64,000 nucleotides of DNA from positions 496,001 through 560,000 of the forward strand of contig NZ_CP066775.1 in assembly GCF_009754905.2 (NCBI RefSeq). The letters are read 5' to 3'. How positions within the stretch are numbered: the first letter of the stretch is position 1; every line of letters starts with the position of its first letter. The notes beneath the pieces are model-generated. The model was not told where the DNA came from and searched no databases. It saw only the letters and a program-made list of their open reading frames with translations. The DNA is from Mucilaginibacter ginkgonis. GTDB lineage: Bacteria > Bacteroidota > Bacteroidia > Sphingobacteriales > Sphingobacteriaceae. This document shows positions 56,455 through 63,821 of the stretch, piece by piece. A program made the position numbers and the translations under genes.

Positions 56455-57074
56455 CTTATTTTCGGTTTCGATAAGTTTGGATAGTTCAAAAAAAAATATT
56501 TGGCAATCGGCAGCGCATCAGTAAACGGCAACCTCTTTACAACTTTAATAAATTCTTCAGCTCTGTACTCGTTGTATTCTCGTCTTGTAACCTTTGAATA
56601 AAAATAGTGAGCCAGTATCATTGCACACGCCGAAAGCGAGGGGTTAAAACTATTCTTCCAATCTTCTTCGCCATGCATTTCAACGTGCTTATTTATTTCC
56701 TCAGTGATCAAGTCGCGTGCAGCCATAAAAGCTCCTGCAGGCTCTATCGCCAGGTTAGTGATCACCGCGATATCTTTTGGGCTCCCATCAACATCAAAGC
56801 AAACTGTTTTGGGCAGGCTGTCGCTATCGTAAGCCGCACGGATCTGCTCGGATAGTTTAGCGATGTGGACGCTAAAATGATGCAGGTCTGCAAAATCTTT
56901 GATAAGCCTGATCTGGGATAATGGCGTTCCTGATAGAATGCTGATGGCATCCAGGTCGTTCATTTGCGTCGTCGACTGTAATGCGATCAGTTGCCCAAGG
57001 CTTATTTCCCGGATAGTTTCAGGAATGCTGACCTGTAATTTGCCGCCGGTGGTTTTAAATGTTTTTGTGATCAT
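56373..57074 (-). CDS. candidate tail-assembly chaperone with -1 programmed frameshift
   Basis: 233 residues in the zero frame. It is alpha-helical: REISLGQLIALQ, DLDAISILSGTPLSQIRLIKDF, FNPSLSACAMILAHYFYSKVTRREY, then AKYFFLNYPN. The first 195 codons end at the phase-correct slippery heptamer T_TTT_TTT within a run of nine T; slipping -1 adds 84 residues (see 56236-56454), whereas the zero frame adds 38 poor-looking residues. Tail-assembly chaperones of siphoviruses (gpG/gpGT type) use exactly this strategy. The gene is 5 bp after the large terminase, whereas such chaperones usually precede the tape measure directly. A deletion in the T-run is the alternative. Confidence 0.6.
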   Translation of the reverse strand: MITKTFKTTGGKLQVSIPETIREISLGQLIALQSTTQMNDLDAISILSGTPLSQIRLIKDFADLHHFSVHIAKLSEQIRAAYDSDSLPKTVCFDVDGSPKDIAVITNLAIEPAGAFMAARDLITEEINKHVEMHGEEDWKNSFNPSLSACAMILAHYFYSKVTRREYNEYRAEEFIKVVKRLPFTDALPIAKYFFLNYPNLSKPKISCWHRVQLLWKKRLALSSFKSSGMLTQ

Positions 57075-57079
57075 TTTTA

Positions 57080-58288
57080 TTAGAAGAAGTTTTGAATGTA
57101 ATGTGGTAGCGATGCTTGTTGCCTTGGCAGCATGGACCTTGTTTTGCCGGTGCTGCTAATGGTAAGTTTGTTTAGTGCTACATATCGCAGCGGGTCTATC
57201 AGGTGATTGAAAGTGTCTATGGGTTCATTGAGCGCCCTGCCATTCATATCAATTTTCCATTGGTAGCGCATAAGTTCTTTACGCAGGTTAGTGCTGCTGC
57301 GGGTGATGTTTAACTTATAGCGTTTCAGCACGTCTATGGAATTTTTAATACTGTCGGCGCCCTTTTTCGCGGCCGCTATATTCCAGCCTAACCGCCGCAA
57401 TTCTTCTATCGACTTAGGTTCCGCGCTGTCAGCAATTATGAGTGCTGCCTTGCTCATTCCCAATTGCATAAAACGCTTTGATACGTCCTGGTTAGTTAAC
57501 CCGGTCTCATAGAACAGTTCATCTATCCACAATTCGCCATCCTGTTTATACACAGCTACCAGGCCTGTCTCGTCATTGGTGAAACCAAAATCCAGACCAT
57601 AGGCGATAAGCTTTGCATCTGACGGAATTGAATCGCACATCTCCCAATCGGGAAAAATCAGGCCTGTAAGTTTACCGGTAAGGCCGCGGGCGTATACCTT
57701 CCAAAGTTGTTCGTCATGCTGTTTAAGGCTTTCTATCTTTTGGCGCATCTGCTCATCTAAAAATGGATTATGCCGATGATCCGAAATGATCAATTGTACG
57801 CCCTGTTTGCCTTTAAGCTGCTCATGTACCCAAAACGCCGAATTAGGATTATAATCGATAAATACGCGTTTGGACGTGCGTAAGGCAAGTTCAGTGTAAA
57901 TTGGCCAGTTAATTCCATTAGCCTCATTTACAAATAAATAATCCCGCTTGCCCGACTTTGCATCTTGCGCATCGCCATAACTTTTAAACTCTAAAATAGA
58001 GCCATTTTGAAACTCGAATATCCTGTCGGTCTTGTTATAATTCTTGATGTGCCCCTGCAACTGGCTTGAGCCGCTAACAATGTTTAGTGCATCGCGTAAA
58101 GCACCTGCCTTAAGATTTGGTATATCCTGCCCGGCTACGGTAAGTACCAATTTAGGCTGCTCTGCAGCCAGGCAAAACAAAACTTGTAAAATAGCATACG
58201 TTTTCCCGGAAGATGTACCGCCCTGGTTAACCACCACCTGTGCCTCTGACTTGTAGTTTCGCTCAAATAAAACCCCTGCTTTAAACAT
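57080..58288 (-). CDS. phage terminase large subunit
   Basis: 402 residues, PBSX-type large terminase. Walker A GGTSSGKT at residues 23-30, Walker B region YLFVNEANG, and nuclease motifs YGLDFGFTND, ALIIADSAEPKS and FNHLIDPLRYVAL with the acidic residues. It powers DNA packaging through the portal and cuts the concatemer. All key residues look intact. It shares one base with the stop of the small terminase gene. Confidence 0.93.
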   Translation of the reverse strand: MFKAGVLFERNYKSEAQVVVNQGGTSSGKTYAILQVLFCLAAEQPKLVLTVAGQDIPNLKAGALRDALNIVSGSSQLQGHIKNYNKTDRIFEFQNGSILEFKSYGDAQDAKSGKRDYLFVNEANGINWPIYTELALRTSKRVFIDYNPNSAFWVHEQLKGKQGVQLIISDHRHNPFLDEQMRQKIESLKQHDEQLWKVYARGLTGKLTGLIFPDWEMCDSIPSDAKLIAYGLDFGFTNDETGLVAVYKQDGELWIDELFYETGLTNQDVSKRFMQLGMSKAALIIADSAEPKSIEELRRLGWNIAAAKKGADSIKNSIDVLKRYKLNITRSSTNLRKELMRYQWKIDMNGRALNEPIDTFNHLIDPLRYVALNKLTISSTGKTRSMLPRQQASLPHYIQNFF

Positions 58289-58767
58289 TATAAGATCACC
58301 TCACTTTCTGTCTCTGCAGGCTGCATGCCCGTTGCTATCAACTCTATAATGACATTGCCATCAGGGGTTAATACGGAAACAGGTTTATCTGCCCAGCCCA
58401 TAGTTTTAAGGGCGAAAATTGCACCTGAGGAGGAGGATCCGTGCAGTTTTTTTTCATACTCCGCCTCTATACGAAGTCTCGCGCGTTTTAAGCGGTTTTT
58501 AAATCTCCCTTGCTCTTCATACTTGTCAAATTCGTCACGACTGGCAAACCCAAGATACCATGCAAGCCCGGTTAGGGTAGGAGGTTCGGGTTCGCGCAGC
58601 CATCGCTTCTCTTCAACTGTCTCGGCTGTATTTTTTTTGCCCGGCATTTCTACGATCTCAAATTCACCTTCTACGTATTTAAAGTATCCGTTTATGCATT
58701 CCTGTAACGACCTGCCTGAATGAAAGGCGTAAATTTTGCCATTTATGTTGTATATGCTATTTGGCAT
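58288..58767 (-). CDS. phage terminase small subunit-like protein
   Basis: 159 residues. The central helical DNA-binding block PPTLTGLAWYLGFASRDEF, followed by RFKNRLKRARLRIEAEYEK and GAIFALKTMGWADKP, is characteristic of small terminases (gp3-like) in Bacteroidota prophages. It recognises the packaging start site or binds DNA non-specifically in headful systems. The N-terminal 60 residues are less conserved. Gene order small then large subunit is normal. Confidence 0.85.
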   Translation of the reverse strand: MPNSIYNINGKIYAFHSGRSLQECINGYFKYVEGEFEIVEMPGKKNTAETVEEKRWLREPEPPTLTGLAWYLGFASRDEFDKYEEQGRFKNRLKRARLRIEAEYEKKLHGSSSSGAIFALKTMGWADKPVSVLTPDGNVIIELIATGMQPAETESEVIL

Positions 58768-59200
58768 AATCTAGTCCCGAAAATAAGTCTGTTTCTATCA
58801 GTTGGGTTAGTAGTTTTTTAAGCAAGGATTCGCGCGCCCATTGCTGTTCAATAAAGGTTGCATCGTTATTATACCATGCAATAGCTTCGTTTATGAGCAC
58901 ATTGGTTTTGTAGAGGAACTTTTTATGCGGATGCATCAAAACCGTTTCATAGCTGTTTAATCTTTCGGCGTTGATCACCTTAGCGAATTGCTTTAAGGAA
59001 ATTTGCAATTGCAGGCATTCGTCCAGCGAATTTTTAAAATCTTGCTTGTCCTCCAGCCACACCGTAAGCACCTCTTCATCAATCTCGTGATCGGCAATGG
59101 TGATGCGACTGTAATTAAAGTCGACAGAGACAACCAGCCACCAAAGCTCGTTCCTCAGTTTTTTTGGAATTTTTACCAGGTAGTCCATATTATGTTTCAT
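58757..59200 (-). CDS. hypothetical phage protein upstream of terminase
   Basis: 147 residues (from M5, 143), mixed alpha/beta, no signal peptide. It contains DYLVKIPKKLRNELWWLVVSVDF and LNSYETVLMHPHKKFLYKTNVL. It overlaps the small terminase gene by 11 bp. Function unknown; genes in this place often encode DNA-binding or packaging-accessory proteins. Confidence 0.65.
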   Translation of the reverse strand: MKHNMDYLVKIPKKLRNELWWLVVSVDFNYSRITIADHEIDEEVLTVWLEDKQDFKNSLDECLQLQISLKQFAKVINAERLNSYETVLMHPHKKFLYKTNVLINEAIAWYNNDATFIEQQWARESLLKKLLTQLIETDLFSGLDYAK

Positions 59201-59283
59201 TAGTTCGTTAGTTAATTAATTAGTTATCAGGTACAGCTGTTGAATTTTAGCCGTTTTGCCGTCCGGTAAGAAACGAGTACCGT

Positions 59284-59466
59284 TCAAATATTTTCCTCAA
59301 AAGTGGGATACCAATGGGGTATGTATTTCCTTATAGCCGCGATCTCTTCTTTATATTTTTCACAAGCAGATTTGTATGCTTTAAGTCGTGTTCGGTTGTC
59401 TCTGTTACGGCTGTTTTTCCGTACAGTAAGAGCATCGCCGCGAAATGCTGAGTATACAATTTGCAT
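59284..59466 (-). CDS. small basic protein, first gene of the phage operon
   Basis: 60 residues from ATG 59466 (MQIVYSAFRGDAL), lysine/arginine rich with RKNSRNRDNRTRLKAYKSACEKYKEE. The frame is open further upstream to 59619 but that would run through the promoter and the divergent repressor start, so the short form is preferred. It begins about 57 nt after the predicted transcription start, making it the leading gene of the structural operon. Possibly a small regulator. Confidence 0.6.
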   Translation of the reverse strand: MQIVYSAFRGDALTVRKNSRNRDNRTRLKAYKSACEKYKEEIAAIRKYIPHWYPTFEENI

Positions 59467-59529
59467 AACAATCTGTGATTTGAGTTGTAAGTAAATATTT
59501 CTTTGTATGTTTACTGAAGACCTACAATG

Positions 59530-59559
59530 CAAATATACAGATAATTCTGTAATTGCAAA
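59530..59559 (-). promoter_or_regulatory. Bacteroidota promoter of the phage structural operon
   Basis: Minus strand: TTTG (59559-59556), an 18-nt spacer, TATATTTG (59537-59530). Both boxes match the consensus TTTG/TAnnTTTG perfectly with canonical spacing, and the repressor operator lies between them. Confidence 0.75.
59536..59551. promoter_or_regulatory. palindromic operator for the S24 repressor
   Basis: TACAGA-TAAT-TCTGTA is a perfect 6-bp inverted repeat that fills the spacer of the structural-operon promoter. A second half-site TTCTGTAA recurs 18 bp away at 59563-59570, between this palindrome and the repressor start. Binding here would block the phage promoter and could autoregulate the repressor. 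Confidence 0.7.
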
Positions 59560-59584
59560 ATATTCTGTAAAATATTTTTTTGCA

Positions 59585-60280
59585 ATGGAAGAACAACGCG
59601 TAAACAAGATCAAACACATAAGACCCGAAACGCTTGAATTTATTGTTTTATACCATCAATTACGCGGAAAGGCGTTTAATGGTAACGCGGAACTCGCTGA
59701 GATCCTGGGTTTCAATTCGCCCAGCTCAATTACAGAAATAATAAAGAACAGGCAAAATATCGACCCAGATAAATTCAGAACTTTTAAAGAAAGATATAAA
59801 GAATTTATTGCAGGTGAAACTGTGCCCGAAGAAAAACTTGCAGTAGAGAAAAAGAATTTCATCGGTATTCCGATGTACGAGATCATCGCTACAGCAAGCG
59901 GGGTTGAAGTATATAATGACGTAAATGACAGCCAACCCGTAGGGCATATGAATTTCCCCGGTATAGAGGATTGCGATTTTGCGTTGCCCGTATGGGGACA
60001 TTCAATGTACCCTTATCTTGAAAATGGCTGCTGGGTAGCTTTGAAAGTGATCAGCGATAAGAAAATTTTGCCTGGTGAGGTGTACTATATAGAATGGGGC
60101 GACTACCGTATGTATAAACGGCTACTGGCCAGCGATAAAGATGATGAAGTAATAGCCCACTCTGACAATACTACAGAAATGATTGGTAACCGTTTAAAAT
60201 ACGCGCCGTTTGTGATCAAGAAATCCGAAATCAAAAAGTTGTGCCTTGTAAAAGACATCCACAAAAAACACAATCACTAA
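59585..60280 (+). CDS. phage repressor, HTH plus S24 (LexA-like) peptidase domain
   Basis: 231 residues from ATG 59585; an upstream in-frame ATG (59507) would place the operator inside the coding region, so the shorter form is preferred. The N-terminal HTH has LAEILGFNSPSSITEIIKNR (residues about 37-56). The C-terminal S24 domain has GHSMYPYLENG with Ser140 and YKRLL with Lys178, the catalytic dyad of LexA/CI-type autocleavage. The cleavage-site region reads IATASGVEV near residues 101-109, not the classic Ala-Gly. It is the only phage gene on the plus strand, facing the structural operon across the operator. DNA damage is the likely inducing signal. Confidence 0.87.
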   Translation: MEEQRVNKIKHIRPETLEFIVLYHQLRGKAFNGNAELAEILGFNSPSSITEIIKNRQNIDPDKFRTFKERYKEFIAGETVPEEKLAVEKKNFIGIPMYEIIATASGVEVYNDVNDSQPVGHMNFPGIEDCDFALPVWGHSMYPYLENGCWVALKVISDKKILPGEVYYIEWGDYRMYKRLLASDKDDEVIAHSDNTTEMIGNRLKYAPFVIKKSEIKKLCLVKDIHKKHNH

Positions 60281-60283
60281 GTT

Positions 60284-60685
60284 CTAACGGATCAGCCCTT
60301 TAATTACGGTAGTTAAATTATCGATATTAAAGGGCTTCTCGATATGCCCGTCTGCACCGCAGTCGTTAGCGATTTCGCTCAGACCAGGCACCGCGGATAT
60401 GATTACTATCGGAATATGCCTGGTGGTTTCTTTAGCCTTAATTTCTTTACAAAGACTACTGCCCTTTACACCCGGCAATAATTCGTCAAGTAAAATAAGA
60501 TCGGGGTTGATGTTGTGCAGGTTGTTGACAGACGATCCATCTGTGCAGGAAACTACCTCATAGCCTTCCTCTTCCAATAGGTACTCAAGGATGCTCATGA
60601 TCTCGGCGTTATCTTCTATAACCAGTATTTTCAAAGGCTTGGTTGTAAATTTTAGTAATAATACAAAAATTATCTTATTTCTCAA
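60284..60685 (-). CDS. single-domain response regulator (receiver only)
   Basis: 133 residues; the receiver domain starts near residue 18 (LKILVIEDN). Acid pair E24/D25, phosphoacceptor D67 (ILLDELLPG), S97 (VIISAVPG) and K117 (EKPF). No output domain, so it works as a CheY/Spo0F-like or phosphorelay protein. It is tail to tail with the phage repressor with three bases between the stop codons. No histidine kinase is in the window. The N-terminal 15 residues are hydrophobic and may not be part of the protein: a TTG at codon 18 is a possible start. Confidence 0.85.
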   Translation of the reverse strand: MRNKIIFVLLLKFTTKPLKILVIEDNAEIMSILEYLLEEEGYEVVSCTDGSSVNNLHNINPDLILLDELLPGVKGSSLCKEIKAKETTRHIPIVIISAVPGLSEIANDCGADGHIEKPFNIDNLTTVIKGLIR

Positions 60686-60790
60686 ATTAAACTTTTGAAC
60701 AAGATGGTTGCATACGTTCCTGCAATAAAAATTATGTAAGCAATAATTTAAATTAATCTATAATTGCCTTTACAAATTTTGCACTGGGAA

Positions 60791-61156
60791 ATGGACAAAA
60801 CCGACGACGCTGTTATAAAACGTTTAAAGGTAATTGTAAAAGACAACGGCGGCCAACTTGCACTAGCCGGTGCAATTGGCGTAGACCAAGGTTTTATTAG
60901 CAAAGTGGTAAATAGGAAGCAAGAGATAAGTTATTACCTGATCCGCAAACTTTGCTTTCAGCTTAAATACTCGCCCGAGTGGCTAATCTTAGGTACCGGT
61001 GAAAAGAAAGTAACCAAACAAGCCTCTGCCAAACTTATTACAGAAATACAAATGCTGCGCACAGAGGTAGACATTTTGCACGCGCGTATGAAAGCGTATG
61101 AAATGGAGTTGCGCGATTTGACCGGTCATGCAGACCAGAACAAGCAAGCGGGTTGA
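60791..61156 (+). CDS. XRE-like helix-turn-helix protein with C-terminal coiled coil
   Basis: 121 residues from ATG 60791, which follows a CTGGGAA stretch; an ATG at 60764 is an alternative. HTH: GQLALAGAIGVDQGFISKVVNRKQEISYYLIRKLC reads as a Cro/CI-type DNA-binding domain (about residues 21-55). The tail (about 75-115, LITEIQMLRTEVDILHARMKAYEMEL) has heptad repeats for dimerisation. No peptidase or ligand domain. It follows the response regulator and is divergent from it. It could be host or phage derived. Confidence 0.78.
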   Translation: MDKTDDAVIKRLKVIVKDNGGQLALAGAIGVDQGFISKVVNRKQEISYYLIRKLCFQLKYSPEWLILGTGEKKVTKQASAKLITEIQMLRTEVDILHARMKAYEMELRDLTGHADQNKQAG

Positions 61157-61159
61157 ATT

Positions 61160-62425
61160 TTAAGCCGTTCTCTTTTTCTTTAACGTAAGCACCGTGATCT
61201 CTGGCCATATACCCACACGGCCTGAAAACGCCAGGAACCCAAAACCACGGTTCACGTATAAATAACGGCCATTGTTTTCTGCAAGTCCGGCCCAATCGAG
61301 ATAACGATATTGTACAGGGCTCCATCTAAAGCCTGCCGTCTCTACGCCAAATTGTGCGCCATGTGTATGGCCGGCTAAAGTCAAGTGAATTTTTGTTGGA
61401 TTAAACCTAACCTTTTCTTCCCAGTGAGTAGGATCGTGGGAGAGGAGGATCTTAAAAGCTTGCGGGTCAACGCCGCGCATGGCTTTGTCTAAGTCGCCGA
61501 TTTGTATAAACCCGCGCCCCCAGTTCTGCACACCGATAAGCGCTATTTTTTGGCCGTTTTTCTCCAACTCAACATTTTCATCAAGCATTAGCTTATAATC
61601 TAATTTGCCATGTTGTGCCTTAACCTTAGCCAGGTTTTCTGCTTTGGCTACTGCGCTGTCCCATTGGATGTAATCGCCGTAATCATGATTGCCAAGGATT
61701 GAAAATTGTCCAGAAGGCGCTTTTAACTGATTAAATACATTAATGTAAGGCTCTATCTCCCAGGCCGCGTTATTAACCAGGTCGCCGGTAAAGACAAACA
61801 AGTCGGACTTTTGGTCCTGCGCTAATTTGACACCACGCCGTAGGGCATCAATGTTATCAAAACTCCCGGAGTGTATGTCTGAGAGTTGGGTAATAGTAAA
61901 CCCGTCAAAGGCCTCGGGCAGATCATCAAAATAGATAGTTTGGCGGTGAACTTTGTAATCATACTTACCCCTGAACATGCCGTAAAGCATGCTCGCAAAA
62001 GGTATAGCAGCTAAAAGAACTGCCAGTTCGCTGATGAATTTCCTTCTTGTCGGTATGTACGGTTGAGACTGCTGCCCCTGCGGTTTGCCAATGTTTCTAA
62101 TTACGCCTGTTACAGTCCGGCCGGTGTCGCCAAGAAATAACACGATGATAAAAACCAGCTTGGTAACAAAAAAAGTAAGGAAGAAACTTAGCACCCATTC
62201 ATGAAACGGCGTCATCCCTTTGGCTGTGCTAAAACTGCCAAAGCCGCCAACAAACAAAATGATCAGCCCTATTGAAATAATGAGGTAGGTGTAAATAGCA
62301 ATAAGCCGGTTGCGCTGCTGCCAGTCTGCCGCAAGGGTTTTAATACCCGAGCATACATACCAATCCATCAATAAACTAACTCCGGATAAAATAAGAAAGA
62401 AAATAACGAAACCGCCTCGGTGCAT
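61160..62425 (-). CDS. membrane-anchored metallophosphoesterase
   Basis: 421 residues. Four N-terminal hydrophobic segments (about 5-30, 40-62, 75-100 and 127-150) anchor it in the inner membrane, then the calcineurin-like domain: TQLSDIHSGS, VFTGDLVNN, LGNHDYG, LLSHDPTHW and LAGHTHGAQFG, the full set of metal-binding motifs. Such proteins, for example YkuE-type, hydrolyse phosphodiesters, some acting on UDP-diacylglucosamine or undecaprenyl-linked substrates. Ends 3 bp from the convergent HTH gene. Confidence 0.88.
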   Translation of the reverse strand: MHRGGFVIFFLILSGVSLLMDWYVCSGIKTLAADWQQRNRLIAIYTYLIISIGLIILFVGGFGSFSTAKGMTPFHEWVLSFFLTFFVTKLVFIIVLFLGDTGRTVTGVIRNIGKPQGQQSQPYIPTRRKFISELAVLLAAIPFASMLYGMFRGKYDYKVHRQTIYFDDLPEAFDGFTITQLSDIHSGSFDNIDALRRGVKLAQDQKSDLFVFTGDLVNNAAWEIEPYINVFNQLKAPSGQFSILGNHDYGDYIQWDSAVAKAENLAKVKAQHGKLDYKLMLDENVELEKNGQKIALIGVQNWGRGFIQIGDLDKAMRGVDPQAFKILLSHDPTHWEEKVRFNPTKIHLTLAGHTHGAQFGVETAGFRWSPVQYRYLDWAGLAENNGRYLYVNRGFGFLAFSGRVGIWPEITVLTLKKKRTA

Positions 62426-62537
62426 ACATTAAGTGTAAAATAAGCTACAACTGGTAAATACGTAGTTTGTTGACAAATAAAGTTAATTAAGGCCGCAAAC
62501 TGTACCGGGCGTATAATTTATTACTTTCGCCTTAAAT

Positions 62538-63179
62538 ATGGCAGAGCTAAAAAACCGGTTCGACAGCATCATTTTTGACCTTGATGGCACCCTTTGGGAT
62601 TCAACTGCTAACGTAGCCGAAGCATGGCAAACTGCAGCCGGGAAGGTAGACTATATCAAAGATGCGATCACAGTTGCCAGCGTACGCTCCATCACGGGCA
62701 TGCCCTATGATGCGATTTTCGAGAAGTTGTTTCCAAAGATCTCGTCCGAACAGCGTGAAGAGTTTAAAAGCCTTGCGGCACGCCATGAATTGGACACATT
62801 GAATACAAAAGGCGGCGACATTTATCCGGGTGTTGCAGAAACACTACAGTATTTACAGAGCCGGTACAAACTTTTTATTGTAAGTAATTGCCAAAGCGGT
62901 TACATCGAAAATTTCCTAAAGATGGATAACATGGCCGGGTTCTTTATAGGCCACCAATGTTATGGTACAAAGGGCCAGCAGAAATGGCAAAACATAACAG
63001 ACGTTGTTCAAGACCATCATTTAACTGCACCGGTATACGTTGGCGATACTATGGGCGACTATAATGCCAGTGTAAAAGCAAGTGTGCCTTTTATATTTGC
63101 AGCATACGGATTTGGAGAAGTCAACGAAGATCAGCTGGCAACCCTTGATACCTTCGGCCAGCTGAAAAATATTTTGTAG
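62538..63179 (+). CDS. HAD family hydrolase (phosphoglycolate-phosphatase-like)
   Basis: 213 residues. Motif I FDLDGTLWDS (residues about 13-22) with nucleophile Asp, motif II IVSNCQSG, motif III/IV VGDTMGDYNAS, and a helical cap between motifs I and II. It dephosphorylates small metabolites in the cytoplasm. A TACTTTCG sequence (62522-62529) just upstream resembles a -7 box, but no -33 box is evident. Confidence 0.88.
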   Translation: MAELKNRFDSIIFDLDGTLWDSTANVAEAWQTAAGKVDYIKDAITVASVRSITGMPYDAIFEKLFPKISSEQREEFKSLAARHELDTLNTKGGDIYPGVAETLQYLQSRYKLFIVSNCQSGYIENFLKMDNMAGFFIGHQCYGTKGQQKWQNITDVVQDHHLTAPVYVGDTMGDYNASVKASVPFIFAAYGFGEVNEDQLATLDTFGQLKNIL

Positions 63180-63279
63180 TCTGTATAATTTGTTGAGATA
63201 AAAGCGTTTATTAGTAAAGTCATCACAATGTCATGCTCGTGGCATTAAGATTGCTCTGCTTAAGTAACTCGTTTCTATT

Positions 63280-63771
63280 ATGGTCAATAAATTAACGCTT
63301 GGTGTACTTATAATGATGGTTGCCTTTATTGGCACAAGCAATAGAGCAAACGCTCAATCAGGTTCAGATCAGGTTATTGGCAACTGGATGTCTGCCGAAA
63401 AAAATCTGATCGTACAAGTTTACCGTGAAGGGGATGATTTTAAAGCCAAAGTAATTTGGTTTGATGACTCGGATGATCCCTCAAAGCCTATGGAAAGCCG
63501 CATAGATGACAGCAACCCCGATAAAAGTTTACGTACCCGCAAAATAATAGGCATGCAGGTTTTACGCAATCTGGCCTATAGTCCTTCTACTCATTCATGG
63601 GAAAACGGGATGATCTATGATGCTAAGAGTGGCCGCGAATGGAATGCGGCTGCATCAATAGACAAGGCCGGGATGCTGCGCGTAACAGGCTACTGGCACT
63701 TTAAATTTATTGGTAAGACTATGAAATTTTCTCGCGTAACACCGTCAGAGATAATGATGGTAAGCAGGTAA
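63280..63771 (+). CDS. DUF2147 domain-containing exported protein
   Basis: 163 residues. Signal peptide at about 1-26 (LGVLIMMVAFIGTSNRANAQ), then the DUF2147 block GNWMSAEKNLIVQVYREG, DPSKPMESRIDDSNPD, GMQVLRNLAYS and NAAASIDKAGMLRVTGYW. This family is a lipocalin-like beta barrel of unknown substrate in periplasm or outer membrane. It ends just before a strong terminator. Confidence 0.87.
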   Translation: MVNKLTLGVLIMMVAFIGTSNRANAQSGSDQVIGNWMSAEKNLIVQVYREGDDFKAKVIWFDDSDDPSKPMESRIDDSNPDKSLRTRKIIGMQVLRNLAYSPSTHSWENGMIYDAKSGREWNAAASIDKAGMLRVTGYWHFKFIGKTMKFSRVTPSEIMMVSR

Positions 63772-63789
63772 CATAAAGTTTAAAACAGC

Positions 63790-63820
63790 AAAAAGCCCCG
63801 CGGAAACCGCGGGGCTTTTT
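63790..63820. terminator. bidirectional Rho-independent terminator
   Basis: A perfect 14-bp stem (AAAAAGCCCCGCGG and its complement) with an AAA loop, flanked by A and T runs. It lies 18 bp after the DUF2147 stop and next to the end of the minus-strand gene on the right, so it serves both directions. Confidence 0.92.
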
Positions 63821-63821
63821 G

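Larger units (their letters stand above)
36315..60280 (-). mobile_element. integrase-less siphovirus-like prophage or gene-transfer-agent-like cluster
   Basis: About 24 kb with roughly 27 genes, all on the minus strand except the repressor. Modules from 60.3 kb leftwards: S24 repressor and operator, small and large terminase, candidate tail chaperone, tail terminator-like, two large tail proteins, two small membrane proteins, tape measure, protease/scaffold, capsid, tail-tube candidate, portal, connector, fibres, lysis genes. The left end abuts tRNA-Leu(GAG); the right end abuts a host response regulator. I see no integrase, excisionase, transposase, replication or methylase gene and no duplicated tRNA end. 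The element could be a functional DNA-packaging particle without its own mobility, or a prophage remnant. Confidence 0.75.

Noticed and set aside
59507..59584. N-terminal extension of the repressor from ATG 59507
   Set aside because: It would place the promoter and operator palindrome within the coding sequence; ATG 59585 gives a normal repressor.
36270..60760. att-site duplication of the tRNA-Leu 3' end
   Set aside because: I looked by eye for a copy of the T-arm/acceptor sequence near 59-61 kb and found none; a computed repeat search would be decisive.
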